From Caballeronia sp. Lep1P3 (GTDB taxonomy: Bacteria > Pseudomonadota > Gammaproteobacteria > Burkholderiales > Burkholderiaceae), in contig NZ_CP084267.1 of assembly GCF_022879595.1 (NCBI RefSeq), positions 62,001-126,000 on the forward strand: a DNA stretch of 64,000 bases, written 5' to 3'. This document shows, piece by piece, positions 7,458-15,461 of the stretch (position 1 is the first letter of the stretch; each line of letters opens with the position of its first letter). A program made the translations under genes and the position numbers. Below the pieces are notes generated by a model that was given only the letters and a program-made list of their open reading frames with translations, searched no databases and was not told the origin of the DNA.

Positions 7458-8396
7458 TCAGAACCCTGCCTGTAAGGAAACGTACGGACCGCGCTGATGC
7501 TTGATCGTCGCGATATCGCCGAGCGCGACATACGCGGCGGTCAATGAGACATGCTTGTTCGGCGCCCACGCGATGAACGCGTCATACGCGTCCTGCTCGC
7601 GCACGAACGAGAGATTGTCGGGCTTCATGCGATATTCCCCGCCGATGGCGACGTTCTTCGTGACGAGATACGCCACCGACGATTCGAATTCCGGGTGATA
7701 GGCATTGGACTTGTCGCCGCCGAAGCCGAGCAAGCCGAACTGGTTCGCTTTCGTGAAACGAAGCGTGCCGTTCAGAAGCAGGCTTTGCGCGAGCAGCAGC
7801 TTGGTCGCGGAAACATAGAAGTCCGTGCCCGAATTGCTGGCCGCGCCGATGGCCTTCAGCACGCCGCCCTCTTCGTTGTGCTTGAACTGGATGCCGGCGG
7901 CGATCTGCGGCAGCCACGTGTCCTGGTCGAGCACCGCGTCGCCCAGAAGACGCACTTTCACGCCGAAGATGTTCTGATTGAACGCGTAGCCTTTGCCGAG
8001 GCCGAGCTGCGCGCCGGCATCGCGCGTATCGAAACGCTGGCGCGCAAGCGAGAACTCGACGCGATTCGCGACGCCCACGGTCACGCCCCACGTGCCGAGC
8101 GCGTAGTCCTGCGTGTGAAGGTAAGTGCCGTGAACGTTCGCGCCGAGCTGGCTCGCGGTGCCGTAACCGCCGATCACGGCCCACGGCGCGAGTCCGCCGC
8201 CCGCCGCGCCCTCGACCTGCGACACGCCGCCCGTCAGCAGCAGCTTGCCGCCGGTGAGCGGGACTTTCGGCGAATCGGGCGCGTCGGGGGTATCGTCGGC
8301 GCGCGCGGGCAGCGAAGATACAGTGAGCACGACGAGCGCGGCGGCGGCGCACGCGGTCGCGCGCGTCGTGCTCGCCGTCTTGCGAATGGAATGCAT
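7458..8396 (-). CDS. DUF3034 family exported protein
   Basis: This 312-residue protein has an N-terminal signal peptide (cleavage after LPARA, about residue 34). The rest reads as alternating amphipathic strands rich in Gly and aromatic residues (VGVANRVEFSLARQRF, GVKVRLLGD, HVSLTAAYVALGDIA, ending SLQAGF). The terminal Phe and strand pattern fit an outer-membrane beta-barrel of the DUF3034 family; this is by pattern, not by search. It is the first gene of the unit with globin, cupredoxin-like and GGDEF-EAL proteins. The start at 8396 fits the signal peptide; an upstream ATG at 8432 is possible. Its function is unknown. Confidence 0.78.
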   Translation of the reverse strand: MHSIRKTASTTRATACAAAALVVLTVSSLPARADDTPDAPDSPKVPLTGGKLLLTGGVSQVEGAAGGGLAPWAVIGGYGTASQLGANVHGTYLHTQDYALGTWGVTVGVANRVEFSLARQRFDTRDAGAQLGLGKGYAFNQNIFGVKVRLLGDAVLDQDTWLPQIAAGIQFKHNEEGGVLKAIGAASNSGTDFYVSATKLLLAQSLLLNGTLRFTKANQFGLLGFGGDKSNAYHPEFESSVAYLVTKNVAIGGEYRMKPDNLSFVREQDAYDAFIAWAPNKHVSLTAAYVALGDIATIKHQRGPYVSLQAGF

Positions 8397-8570
8397 TGCG
8401 TGGATGGGCTCTCGAAACGGGTCCGGAAACATCCCGTCGCCGCCTCGGGAATGCCGCGCTGCTTCGCGGCGAGCCTTGGGGTCTTGGGGATGGCGCGCCG
8501 GCAAGGGGCGCGCCTTCATCCACGTGTATACGGCCGTGTGGCCAAGAACTTGATGCCCGGGCGTGAAACC

Positions 8571-9179
8571 CTAGGGCTTGGGAATACGGATGCGGCTGAT
8601 CATCAGCGAGCCGGAGAGCGCGTAGACCAGCACGAGCGGATGGAGCGTGAAGCCCGCGATGCGCCATTCGCCGAACCACATCTGCTGCCCGAGCGCGCCG
8701 AACCATGCGGCGAAGCCGAGCATCAGCACGATGGCGAACGATGTCGGAATGGGCGTGCCTTCGAAGTGCGTGACCTTGCCGCTGCCGCCCGACATTTCTT
8801 CCGTGGTCACGTTGTAGCGCGCGAGACGCGAGACGCCGCACGCGACGAAATACGCGAGCAACACGCGGTCGTAGAGGCCGCGCATGCCGCATCCATAGCC
8901 GATGATCGCGGGCGCCACGCCGAACGAGATCACGTCCGCGAGCGAGTCCAGTTCCTTGCCGAGCAGCGACGCCTTCTGACGCCAGCGCGCGATGCGGCCG
9001 TCGAGCACGTCGAAGACGAGTGCGGCGAACACGAGCGCGCACGCGAGATAGATATGCAGGGCGTCGGAGTCGTCGATATAGCTCATCGTCGAGAAGAGCG
9101 CGCCTGTGCCGCAGATTGCATTGCCCAGCGTGAACCAGTCGGCCAGGTGGAAATCGCGGATCATCGAGAAACGTTTCAT
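8571..9179 (-). CDS. CDP-alcohol phosphatidyltransferase (phosphatidylserine-synthase-like)
   Basis: This 202-residue membrane protein carries the full CDP-alcohol phosphotransferase signature DG-x2-AR-x8-G-x3-D-x3-D (in DVLDGRIARWRQKASLLGKE and LDSLAD), with metal-binding aspartates. The N-terminus resembles the start of phosphatidylserine synthases (FHLADWFTLGNAICG). About five further hydrophobic segments follow. It transfers a phosphatidyl group from CDP-diacylglycerol to an alcohol, probably serine, in the inner membrane; the acceptor is inferred. The start at 9179 gives a compact family-like N-terminus but has no clear ribosome-binding site. An in-frame ATG at 9278 has a GAGG site 6 bases before it and would add 33 residues. 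Confidence 0.82.
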   Translation of the reverse strand: MKRFSMIRDFHLADWFTLGNAICGTGALFSTMSYIDDSDALHIYLACALVFAALVFDVLDGRIARWRQKASLLGKELDSLADVISFGVAPAIIGYGCGMRGLYDRVLLAYFVACGVSRLARYNVTTEEMSGGSGKVTHFEGTPIPTSFAIVLMLGFAAWFGALGQQMWFGEWRIAGFTLHPLVLVYALSGSLMISRIRIPKP

Positions 9180-9191
9180 GCTTGGGTTTTC

Positions 9192-9219
9192 GTCTTGTCG
9201 GTCTTGTCGGTCTTGTGCG
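9192..9219. repeat. Three tandem 9-bp units
   Basis: The unit GTCTTGTCG occurs twice in a row (9192-9200, 9201-9209), followed by a degenerate third copy. It lies just upstream of the phosphatidyltransferase ATG at 9179, or inside the gene (coding DRQDRQ) if the ATG at 9278 is used. Confidence 0.7.
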
Positions 9220-9375
9220 GCTTGCGTGGCCGAGCGCCGCGCCGGGCGCGGGGCCGCGGGATCGTTCAAGTCTATCATCGCGCCCTCGTTGCGTTTCCGG
9301 TCCGCGCGCGAGTGCGCGAGACGCGCAAGGCGTATTCCCGGTAATGGCTGCGCGCAATGGGTTTGCGCCGATCCC

Positions 9376-9717
9376 TCAGTCCACGCGCTCGCCGTTGCGA
9401 AGGACGCGCGCATCGGCGATCGTCTCGGGCGGCATCATCCGCGTATTGATGCCCATGACGGGCCGGCCGGGATCGACCGCGCGCCAGTGCGTCATGCACC
9501 CGCACGACGCGCAGCGATGAAACTCGAGCCGCCGCGCGCCCCACATGTAAATGTCGGTCGGCCCGCAATCGGCCGCGAAGCGCACTTGCGGCAGCGGGTA
9601 GTACGCCCATCGCGCGCCGTAGCGGCGGCAGATCGAGCAATCGCAATCGTTGATTTCGGCGGGGGCGGCATCGACGGTGAAACGAATCGCGCCGCAATGG
9701 CAGGAAGCGTCGATCAT
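9376..9717 (-). CDS. GFA family zinc protein
   Basis: This 113-residue protein matches the GFA/CENP-V fold: Cys pairs in SCHCGAIRFTV, DCDCSICRRYGA and HRCASCGCMTHW, in the order and spacing used to bind zinc. Family members include glutathione-dependent formaldehyde-activating enzymes, but most are uncharacterised, so the substrate cannot be stated. The start ATG at 9717 overlaps the stop of the SnoaL-like gene by 4 bases, so the two are probably co-expressed. The stop is at 9376, 98 bases before the upstream edge of the phosphatidyltransferase's longer form. Confidence 0.85.
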   Translation of the reverse strand: MIDASCHCGAIRFTVDAAPAEINDCDCSICRRYGARWAYYPLPQVRFAADCGPTDIYMWGARRLEFHRCASCGCMTHWRAVDPGRPVMGINTRMMPPETIADARVLRNGERVD

Positions 9718-10109
9718 GGCGTCTGTAGTTGAGCTTCGATGGCGGCTTTATCGATCACGGACGACACATGCGCGATCCGGCGCTCGCGGAATTCGTAGAA
9801 CACGTTTTCGGCGAACGACACGCGCGTGCCGTCGATACGAAGCCCCATGAAATCACGCGCCGGCGTGCAGTCGAACCACAAGCGGCACGCGACGAAAGGC
9901 GGCTCGACCACCAGCAATCGAATGTCGAAGCGAAGATCGGGAATCTGCCGGAAGTCGCGTTCGAGCATGTGGCGGTAGCCGTCGAGCGAGATCGTGTTGC
10001 CGTTGTAGGTCAACGTGTCGTGCACGAAGCGGTGGAGCGCCGGCCAGTTCTGCGCGTTGAGACACGCGATATAGCCGCGATAGACGTCCGCGAGATTCCT
10101 GTCTTCCAT
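9714..10109 (-). CDS. SnoaL-like / NTF2-fold protein (ester cyclase-like)
   Basis: This 131-residue protein shows the NTF2-like pattern of predicted ester cyclases and SnoaL proteins: an N-terminal helix YRGYIACLNAQNWPALHRFV, the strand pair HDTLTYNGNTISLDGYRHML, then FRQIPDLRFDI and a C-terminal strand set (ACRLWFDCTPARDFMGL, VSFAENVFYEF). The start at 10109 begins with the domain and has a GGAGG 12 bases upstream; ATG 10148 would add 13 residues. It overlaps the GFA gene. The substrate is unknown; hydration or cyclisation of a small molecule is only a family guess. Confidence 0.75.
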   Translation of the reverse strand: MEDRNLADVYRGYIACLNAQNWPALHRFVHDTLTYNGNTISLDGYRHMLERDFRQIPDLRFDIRLLVVEPPFVACRLWFDCTPARDFMGLRIDGTRVSFAENVFYEFRERRIAHVSSVIDKAAIEAQLQTP

Positions 10110-10289
10110 CGTCGGGCGAGCCTCCGCTTTGGAAAGTAGCGCTTTCATGGTCTCACGAATCTCACGCCCGGCCATGAAACACGGTATGCAAAGCACGAAG
10201 CGTTGGTTCGGACACAAGCGAACGCCTGCTAGAGTACGCGACGAGCCTTGTCGTCAGGCGCAATCCTCTCATCTTGCGAGTGAAGAAGA

Positions 10290-11930
10290 ATGAACCGCTC
10301 CAACCCGCACTCGAGCCAACTGGCGAGCGCGCTTCGCGGCTGCGCATCCGCCGTATTGGCGTTCGCCGCCTTCGCGATGCCGCACGCCGCGTCCGCCGCC
10401 GCGAAGACGCTCGTGTTCTGCAGCGAAGGCAGTCCCGCGGGCTTCGACTCCGCGCAATACACGACAAGCACCGACTTCGATGCCGGCGCGCACAGCGTCT
10501 ACGACACGCTCGTCGAGTTCCGGCGCGGCACGCTCGATCTCGTGCCTGGTCTCGCGGAAAAATGGGAGGCGTCGCCGGATGCGAAGACCTTCACGTTCCA
10601 TCTGCGGCGCGGCGTGAGGTTTCAGTCGACCGCATGGTTCAAGCCCACGCGCGACTTCGGCGCGGACGATGTCGTGTTCACGTTCCGGCGCATGATCGAT
10701 CCGAACGAGCCGTTTCAGAAAGCGCATCCGGTCAGCTTTCCGTATCTCACCGACCTCGGCTACGACAAGAACATCGCCGCCGTCGACAAACTCGACGACA
10801 CCACCGTGCGCTTCACCCTGAAGACGCCGGATGTGGTGTTCGTGCGCAACGTCGCGATGGAATTCGCGTCGATCGTCTCGGCGGAATATGCCGCGCAGTT
10901 GTTGAAAGAAGGCAAGCCCGAGGACATCAACCAGAAGCCCGTCGGCACGGGTGCGTTCGTCTTTCGCGACTATCAGAAAGACGCGACCATCCGCTACGAC
11001 GCGAACCCGACGTACTGGAACCGCAAAGACGTGCACATCGACAAGCTCGTCTTTTCGATCACGCCCGATGCCGCCGTGCGCGAGCAGAAGCTCGCAAGCG
11101 GCGAATGCCAGCTCACGTCGTTCGCGCGGCCCGCCGACATCGCCGCGGCGCGCAAGGACTCGAAGCTCGCGGTGTTGTCGGGCGTGGGCTTCAACGTCGC
11201 TTATGTCGGCTACAACACAACGCACAAGCCGCTCGACAACGTGCTCGTGCGCCGCGCGCTCGACATGGCCATCGACAAGCAGGCGATCATCTCCGCCGTC
11301 TACGAAGGCGCGGCCACGGTCGCGACGAACCCGATGCCGCCGTCGCAATGGTCGTACGACAGGACGCTGAAAGATGCGCCGCGCGACTCCGCGAAGGCGC
11401 GCGCGCTCTTGAAGGAGGCCGGATTCCCGAACGGCTTTTCGATCACGCTATGGGCAATGCCCGTCCAGCGCGGCTATAACCCGAATGCGCGTCTGATGGC
11501 GCAACTGATCCAGTCCGACTGGGCGAAGATCGGCGTGAAGGCGAATATCGTCAGCTACGAATGGGCCGAGTACAACAAGCGCGCGAAAACCAACGGCGAG
11601 CACGATGCGATTCTTTACGGCTGGCTCGGCGATAACGGCGACCCGGACAACTGGCTCGGCACGACGCTCGGCTGCGATGCCGTGCACGGCAGCAACGTGG
11701 CGAAGTGGTGCAACAGGCAGTTCGACGATCTGCTCGCGAAGGCGCGCCTCATCACGGATCAAAACGCGCGCACGAAGCTCTATGAAGAGGCGCAAGTGGT
11801 GTTCAAGGATCAGGTGCCGTACACGCCGATTGCGCACGCGAACACATTCCAGCCCATCTCGAAGCGCGTGCACGGCTATCTGATCAGTCCGCTCGGCGGC
11901 CACCGCTTCGACGGCATCACACTGGATTGA
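10290..11930 (+). CDS. DppA-like periplasmic peptide-binding protein
   Basis: This 546-residue protein has a signal peptide (about 1-36, ending AASA) followed by a family-5 solute-binding domain: LVFCSEGSPAGFDSAQ, PGLAEKWEASPDAKTFTFHL, FGADDVVFTF and the YNPNARLMAQLIQ region, ending GHRFDGITLD. This matches the dipeptide-binding protein DppA in length and motif order. It binds short peptides (or haem, in some members) for an ABC importer. No permease or ATPase genes follow, so it must work with transporter genes elsewhere (inference). The ATG at 10290 follows a purine-rich GAAGAAG. It is divergent from the SnoaL-like gene, so a promoter should lie in 10149-10289. Confidence 0.9.
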   Translation: MNRSNPHSSQLASALRGCASAVLAFAAFAMPHAASAAAKTLVFCSEGSPAGFDSAQYTTSTDFDAGAHSVYDTLVEFRRGTLDLVPGLAEKWEASPDAKTFTFHLRRGVRFQSTAWFKPTRDFGADDVVFTFRRMIDPNEPFQKAHPVSFPYLTDLGYDKNIAAVDKLDDTTVRFTLKTPDVVFVRNVAMEFASIVSAEYAAQLLKEGKPEDINQKPVGTGAFVFRDYQKDATIRYDANPTYWNRKDVHIDKLVFSITPDAAVREQKLASGECQLTSFARPADIAAARKDSKLAVLSGVGFNVAYVGYNTTHKPLDNVLVRRALDMAIDKQAIISAVYEGAATVATNPMPPSQWSYDRTLKDAPRDSAKARALLKEAGFPNGFSITLWAMPVQRGYNPNARLMAQLIQSDWAKIGVKANIVSYEWAEYNKRAKTNGEHDAILYGWLGDNGDPDNWLGTTLGCDAVHGSNVAKWCNRQFDDLLAKARLITDQNARTKLYEEAQVVFKDQVPYTPIAHANTFQPISKRVHGYLISPLGGHRFDGITLD

Positions 11931-11951
11931 CCGAAGCGGCGGCGCGCCGAA

Positions 11952-13754
11952 TCACGTCGACGGCGTTTCTATCTTCGACATGACGGCCGTCGCCGGATCG
12001 TAGCGATAGCCCTTCTGTGCAAGCTGCTGGGCGATCTTGTCGCCGATGACCTTCTGCTGCGCCTCGCGGAACACGAGTTCGTGATCGGGCTTCAGGCGCT
12101 CGAGTTCCGTCGAAAGCCGGCGCAACAGCGCGACTTCGCCGGTGCTGCGGGCGTCGATGAAAATGATCTTCTCGTTGGCGACATCGAGGCGCTGCTTGAG
12201 GTCGCGCGCATACGTGACCCATTGCTCGGCGTTCGCGCGAAGCTCGTCGTAGGACTTCGCGTGCGTTTGCGCCTGCGCCGAAATGCGGCGCTGCAACGCG
12301 GCGATTTCCTCGTCCTTCGCGGCGCCCGCCGTCTGCAAGGCGATCTTGTGGTCGCGCAACTCGTCCCTCACGGCGGACTCGCTGCGTTCGCGCTCGGCAA
12401 GCTGCTGCGCGAGATTGGCGGCCTGCTGCTGCAATTCGTCGATGCGGCTTTGCGCTGCGGCCGCTTCCTGCGATACGCGCGCGAGTTCGCCTTGCGCGGC
12501 ATTCTTTTCGTCGGTCATCGCGGCGATGCGCGCGCGGACTTCGTCGAGTTCGCGATTCGCATGCTGCAACGCTTCGTGCGCCGCCGCAGCCTGCGCGTTC
12601 GCTTCGCGCGCTCCCGCGAGTTCGGTTTCGAGCGCGGCGATGCGCGCCTGGCTTTCGTTCGCGCGCGTGTGCGCTTCGTCCAGCTCGCGGGTAATGCGGT
12701 GCGATGCTTCGGATGCCTGCGCGTTGGCCTCGCCCTGCGTCGCGAGTTCCGTTTCCAGCGCGGCGATGCGCGCGTGGCTCTCGTTGATGTGCGTGCGCGC
12801 TTCGTCCAGTTCGCGGCCGATGCGCTGCGATCCTTCCGATGCCTGCGCGTTCGCCTCGCGCTGCGCCGCGAGTTCGGCTTCCAGCGCGGCGATGCGCGCG
12901 TGGCTTTCGTTGACTTGCGAGCGCGCTTCGTCGAGTTCGCGGCTGATGCGCTGCGATCCTTCCGATGCTTGGGCGTTCACGTCGCGCTGCGTAGCGAGTT
13001 CCGCTTCGAGCGCCGCGATGCGCGCCGTGTGGTCGCCGGCCTGCGCGGTCGCGGCTTCTGCGCGCGCCGCCGCCGCGCTCGCTTCCTGCCGCGCCTCGTC
13101 GCGTTCGCGCGCGACGCGTTCCATCTCTTCGCGCCGGCTCGCCAATTCCGCGCTCACGGCTTCGCGCGCGCGGCGTTCTTCTTCGAGCGACAGGCGCACG
13201 GCGTTCAGCTCCGCGTCGTGCGCTGCGGCGCGCTGCGCGAGTTCGCCGGCGCGCCCTTCGGCGGCGTCCGCGCGTTCCGTCGTCGCGGCGACCTGCGCCT
13301 GTAGACGCGCCACCGTCTCTTCGGACGCCCGCAGGCCGTGCATCAGCTGCTCGACTTGCCGGCGGCCGCCATGCGCCTCGTCCTGCGCCTGCTGATAGAC
13401 GCCGAGCGCTTCGTCGCGCTCGGCGAGCGCCGCGTCGAGCCGCTGGCTCAGGATATCGGCGCGGCGCGCGATCGCGCTTTGCGCTTCGTCCCACGATGCC
13501 TTTCGGAGCCGTTGCGCCGCGTTCATCAGCGCCTCGGAGAATTCCTGCGGCATCTCCGCCGGGAACTGCGCGGCGGGCATGGCGGGTTCGCGGGCGTCGC
13601 GCCAGCGCTGAAGCACCGCCGCAACGGATACGATCGAACCCCGGCGAATCTCCGACCAGACGGCCACGGCGGAAACCGGGCGACCTTCCTCGGTCAGGCG
13701 TTGGGCGATCGCAATGATCTCTTCTTCGTTAATAGTGTCTGCTTCTTTATACAT
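11952..13754 (-). CDS. KfrA-like DNA-binding coiled-coil protein
   Basis: This 600-residue protein starts with a KfrA-type DNA-binding domain (about 1-110; EEEIIAIAQRLTEEGRPVSA, then VWSEIRRGSIVSVAAVLQRW) and continues as a long coiled coil (about 115-520). Part of the coiled coil consists of about four 42-residue repeats built on RIAALEAELA and NAQASEGSQR. The C-terminal 80 residues are globular (IIFIDARSTGEVALLRRLST, ending SKIETPST). KfrA proteins are typical of plasmids and repress their own genes or help partition; here no partition genes are adjacent. The ATG at 13754 has GAGG 6 bases upstream. About 118 bases separate it from the DUF1016 gene. This supports, without proving, a plasmid-like or secondary replicon origin. 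Confidence 0.82.
   Translation of the reverse strand: MYKEADTINEEEIIAIAQRLTEEGRPVSAVAVWSEIRRGSIVSVAAVLQRWRDAREPAMPAAQFPAEMPQEFSEALMNAAQRLRKASWDEAQSAIARRADILSQRLDAALAERDEALGVYQQAQDEAHGGRRQVEQLMHGLRASEETVARLQAQVAATTERADAAEGRAGELAQRAAAHDAELNAVRLSLEEERRAREAVSAELASRREEMERVARERDEARQEASAAAARAEAATAQAGDHTARIAALEAELATQRDVNAQASEGSQRISRELDEARSQVNESHARIAALEAELAAQREANAQASEGSQRIGRELDEARTHINESHARIAALETELATQGEANAQASEASHRITRELDEAHTRANESQARIAALETELAGAREANAQAAAAHEALQHANRELDEVRARIAAMTDEKNAAQGELARVSQEAAAAQSRIDELQQQAANLAQQLAERERSESAVRDELRDHKIALQTAGAAKDEEIAALQRRISAQAQTHAKSYDELRANAEQWVTYARDLKQRLDVANEKIIFIDARSTGEVALLRRLSTELERLKPDHELVFREAQQKVIGDKIAQQLAQKGYRYDPATAVMSKIETPST
12520..13030 (-). repeat. 126-bp tandem repeats inside kfrA-like gene
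   Basis: About four imperfect direct repeats with period 126 bp (42 codons). For example, the string TGCGCTGCGATCCTTCCGAT starts at 12821 and again at 12947. The reading frame is kept, so copy number can change without breaking the protein. Confidence 0.85.
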
Positions 13755-13872
13755 ATCCGCCTCGAATTACAGGCATCGGGCAACGACGTGCCGGACGACA
13801 GAGAGGATTATCCAACAACTTTGCGCAAGCGAACGGAATTCGTCCGATGAAGCGCAATGAGAGGAGTCCGTC

Positions 13873-14907
13873 TCAGTCGGCATCTTTCGCGAGAAGCCTC
13901 GCGCGCGCGGCTTCGATCGACTGTTGCAGCTTCGCCTGCAAGGTCTCGCGCGGCGGCAGCACGGTCACATATTCCGCGACGTGAATGCCGCTCTTGTCGA
14001 GTTCCAGCAGTTCGATCTGCTCCTGCTTTTTGCCCGCGCAAAGAATGATGCCGAGCGGCGGCAGTTCGTCGGCTTCCTGCTCGTGTTTCGCGAGCCAGCG
14101 CAAATAAAGCTCCATCTGGCTTTTGTATTCGGCCTTGAACGCGCCGAGTTTCAGTTCGATGGCGACGAGCCGCCTGAGCTTGCGGTTATAGAAGAGCAGG
14201 TCGATGTAAAAATCGTCCTCGTCGATCTGAAGGCGCTTCTGGCGCGCGACGAAGGTAAAGCCCGCGCCGAGTTCGAGAAGGAACTGTTCCATCTCGCGAA
14301 GGATCGCGTCTTCGAGATCCTTTTCGAGGTAATGATCATTGAGCCCGAGAAAATCGAGCACGTAAGGGTCTTTGAGAAGCGCTTCGGGCGCGAGGCGCCC
14401 TTCGTCGCGCATGAGTGCGATGTCGCTTGCAATCGCGGCTTGCGGCTTGCGCGAGATGGCGCTGCGCTCGAACAGCATCGAATTGATGCGCTCCTGCAGT
14501 TGCCGCGATGACCACCGCTCGACGCGCGCGAGCTCCACGTAGAAATCGCGCTTGAGCGGGTCGTCGATATAGATGAGCGTCTTGAGATGCGTCCAGCTCA
14601 ATTGTCTCCGCACTGCGGAGACACTTTGCTCGTCGGGAAACACGTCGGCAAGGCGCACGCAGTGGCGAAGCTGCTTTTCGCTCCAGCCGCGTCCGTAGCG
14701 CGCGCCGAGTTCGCGCGCCAGCGTCGCGACGACCTGCCGGCCATACTCCGCGCGCGCGCCGCGCAGCACTTCCGCGCGCACCCGCTGGCCGATCTGCCAG
14801 TACACGAGCGTCAGTTCCGCGTTGACGGCGGCGGCGGCGCGCTCGCGGGCCGCGTCGATGAGGCGGCGGACTTCGTCGAAAAGTGAGGAAGGGATGAGGT
14901 CGCTCAT
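13873..14907 (-). CDS. DUF1016 / YhcG-type PD-(D/E)xK nuclease-domain protein
   Basis: This 344-residue protein has the DUF1016 N-terminal winged-helix-like domain (about 15-160; LVYWQIGQRVRAEVL, RGWSEKQLRHCVRLADVFPD, QLSWTHLKTLIYIDDPLKRD). A C-terminal YhcG-type nuclease domain (about 180-330) follows, with FYIDLLFYNRKLRRLVAIEL and KLG giving the D...E-x-K active site. Such proteins are linked with mobile elements and defence islands, but the role is not established. The ATG at 14907 has no good ribosome-binding site. An imperfect 29-bp palindrome lies 49-77 bases upstream, and a perfect 21-bp palindrome with the same ends lies inside the gene, which suggests self-regulation (inference). Confidence 0.85.
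   Translation of the reverse strand: MSDLIPSSLFDEVRRLIDAARERAAAAVNAELTLVYWQIGQRVRAEVLRGARAEYGRQVVATLARELGARYGRGWSEKQLRHCVRLADVFPDEQSVSAVRRQLSWTHLKTLIYIDDPLKRDFYVELARVERWSSRQLQERINSMLFERSAISRKPQAAIASDIALMRDEGRLAPEALLKDPYVLDFLGLNDHYLEKDLEDAILREMEQFLLELGAGFTFVARQKRLQIDEDDFYIDLLFYNRKLRRLVAIELKLGAFKAEYKSQMELYLRWLAKHEQEADELPPLGIILCAGKKQEQIELLELDKSGIHVAEYVTVLPPRETLQAKLQQSIEAARARLLAKDAD
14603..14623. promoter_or_regulatory. Perfect 21-bp palindrome inside the DUF1016 gene
   Basis: The sequence reads TGTCTCCGCA, a central C, then TGCGGAGACA: ten perfectly complementary pairs about one central base. It encodes part of the conserved VRRQLS segment. The half-site TCTCCGC is shared with the palindrome at 14956-14984. 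It could be an operator or only a codon-driven coincidence. Confidence 0.5.
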
Positions 14908-14955
14908 GCGTGGCTTTCGGGTCGCGGGTCGCGGGTCGAAGTGATTTGGACGCCG

Positions 14956-14984
14956 CGAAACTCTCCGCGCCGCGGAGACTTTCG
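14956..14984. promoter_or_regulatory. 29-bp near-perfect palindrome upstream of the DUF1016 gene
   Basis: The two arms read CGAAACTCTCCGCG and CGCGGAGACTTTCG around a central C, with a single mismatched pair. It lies 49-77 bases before the start of the DUF1016 gene. The inner half-site TCTCCGC equals that of the palindrome at 14603-14623. It is a likely operator or a strong RNA hairpin. Confidence 0.55.
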
Positions 14985-15032
14985 TCGAGCGCAAATGCCG
15001 ATCGTAGCGCAAGCGCGAACGATGCCCCGCCC

Positions 15033-15461
15033 TCAGAATCCCGCCGACGCTCCCGGCCCCGCGCCGGCATCCCGCCAGTTCGAGCGCACCGCGCTGTTGC
15101 CGCCCGCCGCGCGGCTCAGGATCGCGCGCGTGCCGGGCGTGACCGGCATGTTCCCGAGCTGCGATACGTCCACCCAGCGCACTTCGTCGATGCCCGCGCG
15201 GTAGTTCGCACGCGGCAGGGCTTCGGCGGGGATCGCCACGCGAAAGACGTGGTGCATGTGATGCGCGGACGCCTGCTGCCACAGGAACGCGGCTGCGCTC
15301 GCTTCCGCGCCCGTTTCCTCGTGAAGCTCGCGGATGGCCGCGCCCATCGGCAATTCGCCGTGTCCGACCTCCCCGCCCGGAAGGAACCACGGACCGCCGC
15401 GTTCCCGGACCAGCAGCACCGCGTGATGACGAATCAGCAGCACCGTCGCACGAACCCTCAT
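15033..15461 (-). CDS. Nudix hydrolase
   Basis: This 142-residue protein has a complete Nudix box G-x5-E-x7-RELxEExG, seen as GEVGHGELPMGAAIRELHEE followed by TGAE (about residues 34-57). The metal-binding glutamates are all present. The enzyme hydrolyses a nucleoside diphosphate linked to another group; the substrate cannot be read from sequence. The ATG at 15461 has a GGAG ribosome-binding site 9 bases upstream. A longer frame adding 27 residues lacks a site. The C-terminus (about 120-142) is Gly/Ala-rich and variable. It stands alone, transcribed towards the DUF1016 gene. Confidence 0.88.
   Translation of the reverse strand: MRVRATVLLIRHHAVLLVRERGGPWFLPGGEVGHGELPMGAAIRELHEETGAEASAAAFLWQQASAHHMHHVFRVAIPAEALPRANYRAGIDEVRWVDVSQLGNMPVTPGTRAILSRAAGGNSAVRSNWRDAGAGPGASAGF

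Noticed and set aside
7551..9344. 597-codon open frame on the plus strand
   Set aside because: It spans two recognised minus-strand genes and their gap, and has no domain of its own.
12520..13030. Possible CRISPR-like direct repeats
   Set aside because: The units are 126 bp, contiguous and coding, with no spacers of constant length.
12081..13304. Arg/Phe-rich 407-codon frame with regular repeats
   Set aside because: The repeats are the 126-bp units of the KfrA-like gene read on the other strand.
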